Assembly: GCA_031400505.1 (NCBI GenBank)
Contig: JANNPZ010000033.1
Location: 36,654-100,653, forward strand
Direction of reading: 5' to 3'
Length of the DNA: 64,000 nucleotides
DNA from: JAIYDJ01 sp031400505
GTDB lineage: Bacteria > Pseudomonadota > Alphaproteobacteria > Rhodobacterales > Rhodobacteraceae
Shown here: one piece after another, positions 26,287 to 34,455 of the stretch
Position numbering within the stretch: the stretch's first letter is position 1
How the letters are laid out: every line of letters starts with the position of its first letter
Notes under the pieces: generated by a model
Database searches by the model: none
Seen by the model: only the letters and a program-made list of their open reading frames with translations
Told to the model about the DNA's origin: nothing
Made by a program: the position numbers and the translations under genes

Positions 26287-27342
26287 ATGGCCAAGACAAT
26301 GAAGGGTCCGGGGATTTTTCTGGCGCAGTTCGTCAGCGATCAGGCCCCCTACAACAGCCTTGCCTCGATCGCCGAATGGGCGGGCGATCTGGGCTTTCGG
26401 GGCATCCAGATCCCAAGCTGGGATGCCCGGCTCTTCGATCTGGAAAAGGCCGCCACCTCGCAAACCTACTGCGACGAAGTGATCGGCGTGTGTGCCGATG
26501 CGGGCGTCGAGATTACCGAACTGTCGACGCATCTGCAGGGCCAGCTTGTTGCGGTCAATCCGGTCTATGACGCGGCTTTCGACGGCTTTGCCCCCGCAGC
26601 GGTGCATGGCAATCCCAAGGCCCGGCAGGAATGGGCGGTGCAGCAGATGGTCCATGCGGCCAAAGCTTCGCGCAACCTCGGGCTGCTGGCCTCGGTCAGC
26701 TTTACCGGTTCGCTGGCTTTCCCGTATCTCTACCCCTGGCCCCAGCGCCCGGCCGGTCTGATCGACGAGGCCTTCGCCGAGCTTGGCCGTCGCTGGCGCC
26801 CGATTCTGGACGCCTATGAGGACGCCGGCTGCGATCTGGCCTATGAAATCCATCCCGGCGAGGATGTCTTTGACGGCGCAACGTTCGAGATGTTTCTTGA
26901 CGCGGTCGGCGGGCACAAACGTTGCACGATCAACTACGATCCGTCGCATTTCCTGCTGCAACAGCTGGATTATCTTGAATTCATCGACATCTACCACAGC
27001 CGGATCGCGGCCTTTCACGTCAAGGATGCAGAGTTCAACCCGACCGGGCGGCAAGGGGTCTATTCGGGCTATCAGCCGTGGATGAAACGCGCCGCCCGGT
27101 TCCGCAGCCTTGGCGATGGGCAAGTGGATTTCGTGGGCATCTTCTCAAAGCTGGCCGAGTACAACTACGACCGTTGGGCCGTGATGGAATGGGAATGCTG
27201 CCTGAAGCACCCCGAGGACGGGGCGGCAGAAGGCGCGCCCTTCATAAACAATCACATCATCCGCGTGACGGAACGGGCATTCGACGACTTTGCCAGCGGC
27301 GGCACCGACATGGCTTTGTTAAAGTGGATGATGGGGATCTGA
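26287..27342 (+). CDS. TIM-barrel sugar isomerase/epimerase
   Basis: A 351-residue xylose-isomerase-like TIM barrel. Probable metal ligands: Glu in LAYEIHPGED (about residue 182), Asp in TINYDPSHF, His in AAFHVKDAEF and Glu in AVMEWEC. It is longer than the other three barrels, with a large C-terminal extension (about residues 270-351). GAGGG upstream supports ATG 26287. It is the first gene of the rightward arm, 2 bp before the next epimerase-like gene. Members of this branch often sit with oxidoreductases acting on inositols or oxidised sugars, but the substrate is not readable. Confidence 0.82.
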   Translation: MAKTMKGPGIFLAQFVSDQAPYNSLASIAEWAGDLGFRGIQIPSWDARLFDLEKAATSQTYCDEVIGVCADAGVEITELSTHLQGQLVAVNPVYDAAFDGFAPAAVHGNPKARQEWAVQQMVHAAKASRNLGLLASVSFTGSLAFPYLYPWPQRPAGLIDEAFAELGRRWRPILDAYEDAGCDLAYEIHPGEDVFDGATFEMFLDAVGGHKRCTINYDPSHFLLQQLDYLEFIDIYHSRIAAFHVKDAEFNPTGRQGVYSGYQPWMKRAARFRSLGDGQVDFVGIFSKLAEYNYDRWAVMEWECCLKHPEDGAAEGAPFINNHIIRVTERAFDDFASGGTDMALLKWMMGI

Positions 27343-27344
27343 CC

Positions 27345-28193
27345 ATGCGGATCGGAATGTGCATGTTCCTGTGGACCACGCATGTGACGCAGGACCACGA
27401 GGCATTGCTGCGCGACATCAAGGCGACCGGGTTTGACGGAGTGGAAGTGCCGATTTTTGAAGGGGCGCCGGACGACTATGCCCGGCTGGCACATCTTCTT
27501 GACGAGATCGGTCTGGCACGCACGGCGGTGTCAGCGATAAGCGATCCTGGGATGAACCTGATCGGCGACAAGGCCGCGCGCGGGGCAGGGGTCGCGCATA
27601 TGCGGTGGGTGATCGACTGCACTGCCGCCCTTGGTGCGCAGACCGTGGCGGGTCCCTTGCATTCGACGTTGGGGCATTTTTCGGGCAGCAGTCCCACCGT
27701 GGAAGAATTCGCCCGCTCTGTCGCCTCTCAACGCGCGATAGGCGATCATGCCGCCACGCGCGGTGTGACCGTGGCACTCGAGGCGCTGAACCGGTTCGAA
27801 TGTTACCTGGTGAACACGATGGCCAGTTTGTGTGCCCATCTGGACGAGATCGGACACCCCAACATCCGGGCGATGTACGACACGTTTCACTGCAATATCG
27901 AAGAGGCGGACCCGATAGCCGCTTTTACCGCCAACCTGCACCATATCGCGCATGTCCATATCTCGGAAAATGACCGTGGGGTGCCCGGACGCGGCAACAT
28001 TCCTTGGGCTGACACCTTCAACGCAATCCGCCGCTCGGGTTACGACGGCTGGCTGACCATCGAGTCATTTGGCCGTGGTCTGCCAGCACTTGCCGCCGCA
28101 ACGAAGGTCTGGCGCGATTTTGCGGAAAGCCCAGAGGCGGTCTATCGAGAGGGGTTCGCGCATATCCGCCAGGGCTGGATGGACGCGGGGTAA
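27345..28193 (+). CDS. TIM-barrel sugar epimerase (D-tagatose 3-epimerase-like)
   Basis: A 282-residue protein with the full D-tagatose 3-epimerase metal set: E146 (ALEALNRFECYL), D179 (MYDTFHCNIEE), H205 (HVHISENDRG) and E240 (TIESF). It is closely similar in motif spacing to the barrel at 15254, so the two sugar loci probably handle related ketoses. ATG 27345 is 2 bp after the preceding stop. It is the last gene before the inserted element. Confidence 0.87.
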   Translation: MRIGMCMFLWTTHVTQDHEALLRDIKATGFDGVEVPIFEGAPDDYARLAHLLDEIGLARTAVSAISDPGMNLIGDKAARGAGVAHMRWVIDCTAALGAQTVAGPLHSTLGHFSGSSPTVEEFARSVASQRAIGDHAATRGVTVALEALNRFECYLVNTMASLCAHLDEIGHPNIRAMYDTFHCNIEEADPIAAFTANLHHIAHVHISENDRGVPGRGNIPWADTFNAIRRSGYDGWLTIESFGRGLPALAAATKVWRDFAESPEAVYREGFAHIRQGWMDAG

Positions 28194-28696
28194 ATCCGCC
28201 TTTTGCCCAAAATGCACGGCGTTGGGCAAATGTGAACAGACGTTCACCCGTTCAGACACAGCCGCTTTTGCGCAATCCGGGCCGGTGCTGCCAGTTGCCA
28301 AGAAATCGACAACCCGTCGGCGACGCGGGATACGACAGGGAAAGGCAGATTGTCCCGACATCAATTCTGGCCGTTGCGGGATGCGCCAGCCCAAGACCGG
28401 GCGCGTCCGAACCGGATCGACTGTTTTCAGTCGCGGGCCGAGATCTTGATTGCCGACAACTATAGTTGCAGCAGGTCAACGTTGTGGGCCTTGACCGCTG
28501 AGACGATTTTCCTACTGCCGTCGTGTCTTTGGTGTGCAACCTCGCCAGCCCGTCGAATTTCGTCCGCCGACGGATTCGGGAGCCAAGACGCGTTGCGTTG
28601 CGGTTCATCGGCAGGTCGGCTAAACGGGCTCGGCGTGCATCATCGCGGCGCACGGGTGGAGTGGCAACGTCGATTGGGTTTACGATTCGAAGTTTC
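28194..28696. other. Interval before the displaced dusA start, possibly holding a decayed gene
   Basis: No convincing intact gene. A minus-strand frame (28252-28698) begins MKLRIVNPIDVATPPVRR, which reads like the start of a real protein, but after ~40 residues it turns into Ser/Arg-rich sequence without features, as expected for a frameshifted remnant. I cannot name the parent family with confidence. Confidence 0.4.
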
Positions 28697-28702
28697 ATGA
28701 AA

Positions 28703-28792
28703 ATGACAGAATATCAACCACATAGACTCTCCATTGCCCCTATGATGGACACTACAGACGGAACGAAAAACGCCGCCTTCCCAATGGGATAG
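28703..28792 (+). pseudogene. dusA: Displaced N-terminal fragment of dusA
   Basis: The fragment reads MTEYQPHRLSIAPMMDTTDG and ends at a TAG at 28790-28792. The first ~16 codons align with the DusA N-terminus (HxLSxAPMMDxTD). It is the former 5' end of the host gene, cut off by integration; the codons after MMD come from the element. A longer start at 28697 (MKM) is possible. Any transcript entering it would stop at the hairpin that follows. Confidence 0.7.
28742..28750. other. Left attachment site core (attL)
   Basis: ATGATGGAC within CCTATGATGGAC. It matches the core at 44319-44327 and sits at the same codons (MMD) of the dusA reading frame. Outside this core the copies differ at synonymous and conservative positions, as expected when the element carries its own dusA-like half-site. 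The true crossover region may be a little wider. Confidence 0.7.
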
Positions 28793-28805
28793 GCGGCTTA
28801 GTTTT
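28766..28805. terminator. Bidirectional terminator inside the left end of the element
   Basis: A 7-bp stem GCCGCCT/AGGCGGC with a 12-base loop, followed on the plus strand by TTAGTTTT and on the minus strand by GTTTTTCG. It insulates the element from host transcription across attL in both directions. Confidence 0.75.
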
Positions 28806-28809
28806 CCGG

Positions 28810-28829
28810 AATCATACTAGAATCATACA
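28810..28829. repeat. Integrase arm-type repeats, left end
   Basis: Two direct copies of AATCATAC(T/A) at 28810-28818 and 28821-28829, spaced 11 bp apart (one helical turn). The same 9-mer occurs at the right end between the integrase gene and dusA. This is the expected layout of arm-type sites bound by a tyrosine integrase on both sides of the core. Confidence 0.65.
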
Positions 28830-28844
28830 GGCCAGATGTAACAG

Positions 28845-29360
28845 ATGCTTTTTCATGACGATGTAAGAAAGAGCCAGTACGGGGCCTGTTATGCGTTGTC
28901 GAGTAGAAGCGTGCTCATCGGGGTCGCAACCGACATTCGAACAATGCAGCAGTCCACTGCCTTTTTCGGCTGGCACGCGGCCTACCGGTCGGGCGTGGTA
29001 ACATGTAGGTCGGCCCTACACGTCCTCCAAAAGACGGACGGTAAACGCTCACCATTTCTAGCCGCAGCGACTGGACGTCATTACTCCAAGTGGAAAGCTA
29101 GCCGGGACGTGGCCGACTCCTTTGCGTTGCTGGAACTGGAACGCAACACGCTGTTGAAGGAAGGTCGGTCGGCGTTTGCTGTCGAAAAAGCTGAGACCTA
29201 CGCGGGGGAGCCGCGCATACTGATCGGCGTCGATTTCAGGATCGGGAGTGAAGTGCTGCGAGCGTTCGCGACGTGGACACTTGAACAGATCAGCGCCATC
29301 GAAGATGAAGCGCACTGGAATCGCCGGGAAGCAAGACTTCGCGGCGATTCTAGTAGTTAG
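28845..29360 (+). CDS. Hypothetical protein of the element
   Basis: A 171-residue protein that I do not recognise. It is soluble and mixed-charge, with segments FFGWHAAYRSG (about residues 40-50) and GEPRILIGVDFRIGSEVLRAFATWTLEQI (about 121-150) that look like a folded domain. No strong ribosome site precedes ATG 28845, so a later start such as the Met at 28943 is possible. Its TAG stop overlaps the end of the convergent prtN-like gene by 4 bases. It is one of only two rightward genes in the element. Confidence 0.6.
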   Translation: MLFHDDVRKSQYGACYALSSRSVLIGVATDIRTMQQSTAFFGWHAAYRSGVVTCRSALHVLQKTDGKRSPFLAAATGRHYSKWKASRDVADSFALLELERNTLLKEGRSAFAVEKAETYAGEPRILIGVDFRIGSEVLRAFATWTLEQISAIEDEAHWNRREARLRGDSSS

Positions 29361-29617
29361 CTGTGAAGCTTGGTGAAGTCCGAAGTCGCCTCACGACGAC
29401 GATCATCATAGTAGGTCGCGAGGTCGCGAAGGTCTACGCCCTTGGCACTCTTCTGGGATGCTTCCATCCGCACCAGAGGCAACTTGATTGACCCGTCTGC
29501 AACCTTCCTGAGAAACTTGTCGCGGGTCAAGTTTGGGAAAAAATCCCTGCAGACCACTTCGACAGGCACCACGGGGAGGCCTTCATACCGCCCCATCAAC
29601 ATCCAGTGTGTGTCCAT
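29357..29617 (-). CDS. prtN: PrtN-family (pyocin activator) regulator
   Basis: An 86-residue protein that matches the pyocin activator protein PrtN family over its length: MDTHWMLMGRYEGLPVVPVE, VCRDFFPNLTRDKFLRKVADG, and the hallmark VRMEASQKSAKGVDLRDLATY. In Pseudomonas, PrtN activates pyocin (phage-tail-like bacteriocin) genes on RecA-dependent induction. Phage and element homologues act as small DNA-binding regulators. ATG 29617 is chosen because the family begins at this Met; the longer frame to 29758 is unrelated. Here it sits just downstream of a tape-measure remnant, with no other tail genes, so its present target is unclear. Confidence 0.85.
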   Translation of the reverse strand: MDTHWMLMGRYEGLPVVPVEVVCRDFFPNLTRDKFLRKVADGSIKLPLVRMEASQKSAKGVDLRDLATYYDDRRREATSDFTKLHS

Positions 29618-29811
29618 TCCTAGCTTTCCATCTGTTCTGGTTACCTTTCGTATTCGCATGACGGGACGTTTCGGTGAGCATCTTCTACCACATGAGGAAA
29701 ACGAGTCAAGCTTTTGATAAACATACGGAAAATGTGACATTTCCCAGAGAAATGGCACATCGCGGCTGGATAGGGCAGGGGCTTGGGAAGCTGTGTGGAC
29801 CGGCTTAGCGG

Positions 29812-32800
29812 TCAGCCGTTCTTGCGTGCCGACTTCGCCCCCGCCATCGCCATGGAAGCTTCGACCTGAGTGCGGGAACGCCGGAAAGAATCTGCGTCTG
29901 AGTTCGGGAAGGTGAAGTTCATGTGCTGTACAAGGGTCGTCCCGCCCGCGCTGTCCCCCAGATCAACGGCAACCTTCCTGCCCCGCGACAATGGGATGAC
30001 CGCCTCATTAGGATGGAGCACGCTTGGAATCCCAGACGTGTTTGCCGTGCCATTCGCATAGCTGGGGGCATGCCGGAAAGCCGCCATAGGCACCACGGCG
30101 CTGCCCACTGGTGAGGTCGATACGCCGCCCTCTGAGAACGCCCCCAGCACCATCCCCAGAACGCCGCCGATACCGCCAAGGCCGGACAAAATGCCGCCCC
30201 CACCACCAGCCGCGCCGCTGGATACGCCTGCAGCAAGGATAGGCGCGCCCTGCTGGGCACCGGACACAACGCCCTGTCCGAGTACCTGTCCGCCTGTGGA
30301 GGTCGCCAGACGGATGTTATTGGAGCCGATGGCAAGCCCCTGCTGGCCTGCTGTCCGGACCGTGTTGGAGCCAATGGCAAGACCCTGCTGTGCTGACTGT
30401 CCGACCTGTACGCCGCCCGTGGTCATGGCGTTGGCAAGCTGTGCGCTGACCTGTTGGCCTGCAGTGATCATGGCGTTGCTGATTGCTGCACCCGCCTGAA
30501 TTCCGCCCTGTGCGACCCCTGCAGCGTCCCCAGTGGTGGCAACGGGCGCGTCGCCAACGAATGCGAATAGACCGCCGAACAATCCGCCGAGTCCGGTGCC
30601 ATCGCCACGCCCCAGAAGGTTGGCGAGTTCCGCAACAGCCTTGTCGGACACGATGTCAGCGAAAACGCCCAACACGGACTCGCCCAAGGATTCGAAGTCA
30701 AACTTCCCGGTCTTGATGAAGTCAGCAATCGAGTTCTTGAGGGAGTCGATAGCCCCCATTTCGATCTGCTGTCCGGCTTCGATCCAGTTGGGAACGGACT
30801 TCATCCATTCGCGGACTGGGTCGGTCGCGACCTTGCGAAGTTCCTCGTTGAGCTTGGCGGCTGCATCAATCTGGCGGATCATCGCTTCGGTCTGGGAGTC
30901 GACCATGCCGCCAGACTTCACCATGGCGTCAGCCATAAGCTGCGCCGCGTCGGTGGTCGCAAACTGTCCAGATGCCACCAACCCAAGGGCGATGCGTTCG
31001 GCCTAAAGGGCGGTCAAACGATCCTGCAGGGTGACGGTCACGGACTCGGCGGTTGCGCCTTCGACCTGCAGCGCTGCAGTGCGTTCCATAGTGGCGCTGA
31101 CGATTGCCTGTGTCGTCGTGGTCGTGATGGCGGACGTGGTCGACGCCGCCGGGGTCGGGGTGACCTGATAGGACACGTCCTGAATATTCGTGATCCGCCC
31201 CAAAGAGGAATCCGCTTCCCGACCTGCAGGTGCAGGCGCACTTACTGCAGTGGTCTTTGGCGTTGTGGTGGTGGTGACGGTCGGGGCGCTGATGTTGATC
31301 TTCAGACCGGACAATGCGGTGAGCGTATTGAAGATGGTCTGCGCCTGTGCTGCAGCGCCGGACAGGGACGTGATCCACGCATCGGTCTGCGTCTTCGCGG
31401 CGGTGACGGTCCGCGCCATGTCGATAGCGACGAATTCCCGCGCCTTCGACTCCATGTCGGTGAGGCCACGAACGAACGCGCCCTGTTCGGAGTTCAGCTT
31501 GTCGAGGCCACCAGCGGACTGCACCAGCAAGTCGCGCATCTTGGCGTATGCGTCGGCTGCAGCCTGAGCGTTCGGGGCGGTCTGTGCTTCCCGCAATAGA
31601 TCGTTCAACCGGGTCGCGCTGTCGCTTGTAAGGTCCAGATCATCACGAAGTTTCGCGACTTGCCCAAGCTGGTTGTTGGCGTATCCACGGAGCGAGTCGA
31701 ACCAAGCGGAAAAGCCGAATTCCGTCTGGAAACTGTCCTGTGCTTCCTTCAACGCGTCGCCTGCGTCGATCCGGGCAAGGTCCCTTTTCGCGGCGACAAG
31801 GGCCTGCACTGCAGTCGTGGCAGCGCCGTACTTCTCTGCCAGCCCCGACAGGTCGGACGCTTCCCGCGCGCTGTTCTTCGCGGTCGAGAGGGCCGAGTCG
31901 AGGTCCGACAGCGCATCCTTGAGGCTCTTGGCCTGCGGGATTGCCTTGGACAGGCCATAATAGAGGCCCGCGCCCAACGCGATAGCGCCGATGGTCACCA
32001 AAGAAATGGGGCTGACCATGGAAAGAAAGCCTGCCTTGAGGGTGGACAGGATTTCGGCGCGGCTTCCCAACGTTTGGAAAGTCTGGGCAAGCTGCGTGCC
32101 CTGTCCGGTCGCGATGGCGAGCGGGGACATGCCGCCTGCCAGCATCACGCCAATATCGTTCAACTGGAATCCGACCTGCTGCGCTGCATGGGCACTGCCG
32201 CGCATCTGACCTGCAAAGGTGTCACCGGCGCGGCCTGCAGTCAGAAGGCCTGTAGCTGCCCGTTCACGCGCGCCCGTCGCCAGTTCGGCACTGATCACGC
32301 CTTCCCGTTCGGCGTGTGCGATTTCTTCAAGGGCAGACTCGTACTACTTGGACGCGGCGAAGAGCGGGTTGTACTTGGCGCGAAGGCTATCGAGAGAAGC
32401 GGCGTGCTTATCGGCGGACGCCGCCGCTTCCCGGTTTTCGCGGGCGGTCTGGACGAGTGCGCCCTTGGCGTATTCTGCAGCCGTGGCGGTCTGGGTCAGT
32501 TCAACGCGAAGGTCTTCATAGGCGCTGCGTGCGACCCGTACAGCCGCGACGTCTGGGGCGCGCTGCAGGTTGGCGTGGAGGCGGTCAAGACCGGCGTCAA
32601 GGGCGTCCAGTGCCTTTGTGTCGCCAAGGTCACCCAGACGAAAGGCAAGCTTCTGGGCTGACGTGCTTGCCTGACGGAGCGCCATGGCGGCGGCAAGGGA
32701 TGCGCGTTCGGTGGTGCTTGCCATCTTTGTCGAGGCGGTACCCGCGGTGGTCAAGGCACCCGTCAGGGTGTTGGCGTCGGTCGAGGCGCGCTTGATCGAA

Positions 32801-33000
32801 GTCGTGTCGATCTGGGGCTTGATGTTGCGCAATTTGGCGAAAGCGCCAGTCGTGTCCCGGTCGAGGTCCTTGACGGCATTCTTCACCGCCGCGATAGCGG
32901 CAGTGAATTGCTTCGCCCCTGCCTGTGCCGGGGCTGCGTCGATTTTAAGACTGAGACTGTGCGTTTCCATTGGTGCCATTCGAATAGGAGAGGGTGCCAT
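29812..33000 (-). pseudogene. Phage tail tape-measure protein gene interrupted by two in-frame amber codons
   Basis: Three consecutive segments (33000-32344, 32346-31003 and 31005-29812) lie in one reading frame and are separated only by TAG codons at 32344-32346 (SK-stop-YESALEEIAHAE) and 31003-31005 (LTAL-stop-AERIALGLVA). Read through, they give ~1062 codons of a lambda-type tape measure: N-terminal LSLKIDAAPAQAGAKQF, coiled coils, a hydrophobic segment near SPISLVTIGAIALGAGLYYG, a Gln/Ala-rich region, and the typical C-terminal SYANGTANTSGIPSVLHPNEAVIP. The final stop is TGA. No frameshifts are seen. Start 33000 is uncertain (32970 is an alternative). Either two CAG-to-TAG-type nonsense mutations or amber readthrough would explain it; no suppressor tRNA was seen. 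Confidence 0.85.
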
Positions 33001-33023
33001 TGATCCGGATCATCTGTCGATCT

Positions 33024-33062
33024 GGAAAAAGACGGGGGCGCGAATGCAGACACGCCCCCGTC
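33024..33062 (-). terminator. Rho-independent terminator just upstream of the tape-measure gene
   Basis: A perfect 10-bp stem GACGGGGGCG/CGCCCCCGTC with a 12-base loop, followed on the minus strand by TTTTTCC. It would stop leftward transcription from the recombinase side before the tape-measure start at 33000. Confidence 0.85.
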
Positions 33063-33549
33063 AGTCTTTGGTGTGAATGGCAATCACACGGAGTAATTCA
33101 CTATCGCACACTGGCCTCCAAAAGTCAAAAGTGAGGGGTGCAAATCGGTTGAATGAAACCGAGCTTGAGTCGGCTGTTGCACGGAATGTTACAGGTCTGA
33201 AACGCTGAATCGGCCAGAAATTCTGAAAAATTTTGGTGCCAGTCGATATACGGAAAGGGGGTGCCTTCTCTGAGGGAAAACGTGGTCAACAAAATGGCAT
33301 GGCGGGGATGAATCGAGGCATTGGCGAGCGCGGAGTTGCGGCGGATCGAGGTGGACAGCAACCCTAAGTTGCAATTCTCTTCGCTCTCGGGTACTGACGG
33401 GGTCTGGAACACAATAGGTGCCTACTGGCTTGGGTCCCTACCACTAAATCTAGTAGGGCATTGCCCCCTAACGGGGGGCTAGCCTTGTATCCGCCCCGTT
33501 AACTGTCCACGCCTCAAGCCGACCGACCTGCCAGCACGTAGGCAAGGCA
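33063..33549. other. Gene-free 487-bp interval in the element
   Basis: I see no gene with a ribosome site or family resemblance; a 95-residue minus-strand frame (33125-33412) looks random. Near 33455-33475 there are short G/C hairpins. In an intact phage, other tail genes would be expected upstream of the tape measure; they are absent here. Confidence 0.5.
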
Positions 33550-34143
33550 CTATGCTGCGTCAGCGTCCTTGATGATCCGGTACACAGACGCCCGACCGAT
33601 ACCCAACTGGGTCGCGATTTCATCCGGCTTGAACCCACGTTCGCGGTACCGCAGGACGTCTGCAGCCTTGGCACGTGCGGTCGGTGCGCGACCCTTGTAC
33701 TTGCCTTCTGCCTTTGCCTTGACGATGCCATAGGCGCGGCGTTCTGCCTGCCTGTCGCGTTCGAATTGGGCTACCGCGCCCATCACCCGGACCAACAGCA
33801 TCTGCACTGGGTCTGAGGGGTCGAGAGGGTTTGGTGAGAGGTCAGGCAGTAGCCATATGACGTGGCGGTAGGGGGCGTTGGTGATGGCGGCGTCAGCCGC
33901 AGACAGGTCGCGGAATGCCCGATCCAGCTTAGCGGACACGATGCAGATACGCCTTGATTCGTTGGCGTTTGCGTTCGCTTCCTGCAGCATCTTATCGAAC
34001 ACCGGGCGTTCGTGGCGGGTGCTGGCCTCTTCATAGAAGAACCGCGTGCAGCCCAAGGCCTTCAAGGTTTCGATCTGGTCATCCCAGCCTGCAGCCTGTT
34101 CGACCTTGCTGACGCTGACGCGTACGTATCCCCATTTCTCCAC
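33550..34143 (-). CDS. Serine recombinase (resolvase/invertase family)
   Basis: A 197-residue small serine recombinase. The N-terminal catalytic domain has GYVRVSVSK with the nucleophilic Ser in RVS (residue ~10), and DRAFRDLSAADAAI and RVMGAVAQFERD correspond to the conserved active-site and E-helix regions. The C-terminal HTH is KPDEIATQLGIGRASVYRII (about residues 172-191). Such proteins resolve plasmid/transposon cointegrates or invert segments. No transposase or obvious inverted repeats accompany it, but a 14-bp palindrome and a 12-bp direct repeat lie just upstream and may be its sites. Confidence 0.9.
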   Translation of the reverse strand: MEKWGYVRVSVSKVEQAAGWDDQIETLKALGCTRFFYEEASTRHERPVFDKMLQEANANANESRRICIVSAKLDRAFRDLSAADAAITNAPYRHVIWLLPDLSPNPLDPSDPVQMLLVRVMGAVAQFERDRQAERRAYGIVKAKAEGKYKGRAPTARAKAADVLRYRERGFKPDEIATQLGIGRASVYRIIKDADAA

Positions 34144-34455
34144 GACACAACCTCCATATTCTCACATGCTTCTAGAGGCGTTGATAGCGTATCACTGGGA
34201 TGCGAGTCAAGAGCTAGTGAGACGGATTCAGGGGTGTTTTCCCACTATCTTTAGGGACGTCCCTAGTGAGACGGGGAGGGGGTGAAGGTCGGCGTTAGCC
34301 GACAGGATGGAAGGATTGCCGGGGACAGGTCGAAGGCGGCTGCTAGCGTGTTCCGGAGGTCGCACCGCCCCGAAATCGCCTTAGTGGTACTATGTAGCAC
34401 TTATGCAACACTTGGGAGCGTTGCCGCGCTTTAGGCGCGCGGCGGCTGGGAAGGG
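34144..34455. promoter_or_regulatory. Repeat-bearing interval upstream of the serine recombinase
   Basis: No gene seen. It holds a perfect 14-bp palindrome TAGGGACGTCCCTA (34252-34265) and a direct repeat CTAGTGAGACGG at 34214-34225 and 34263-34274 (49 bp apart). The position, 70-130 bp upstream of the recombinase start, suits a recombination (res-like) site or an autoregulatory operator. Confidence 0.5.

Noticed and set aside
28252..28698. A 148-residue minus-strand frame beginning MKLRIVNPIDV
   Set aside because: The start looks protein-like, but most of the frame is low-complexity Ser/Arg sequence without motifs or a ribosome site, so I list it only as a possible decayed gene.
29812..33000. 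General reassignment of TAG to a sense codon in this element
   Set aside because: At least four other genes of the element (28845, recombinase, zinc-finger gene, integrase) end with TAG at sensible C-termini, so only local nonsense mutation or readthrough in the tape-measure gene is kept as explanation.
33125..33412. A 95-residue frame in the gap before the recombinase
   Set aside because: No ribosome site, no recognisable domain, and composition like random sequence; not called as a gene.
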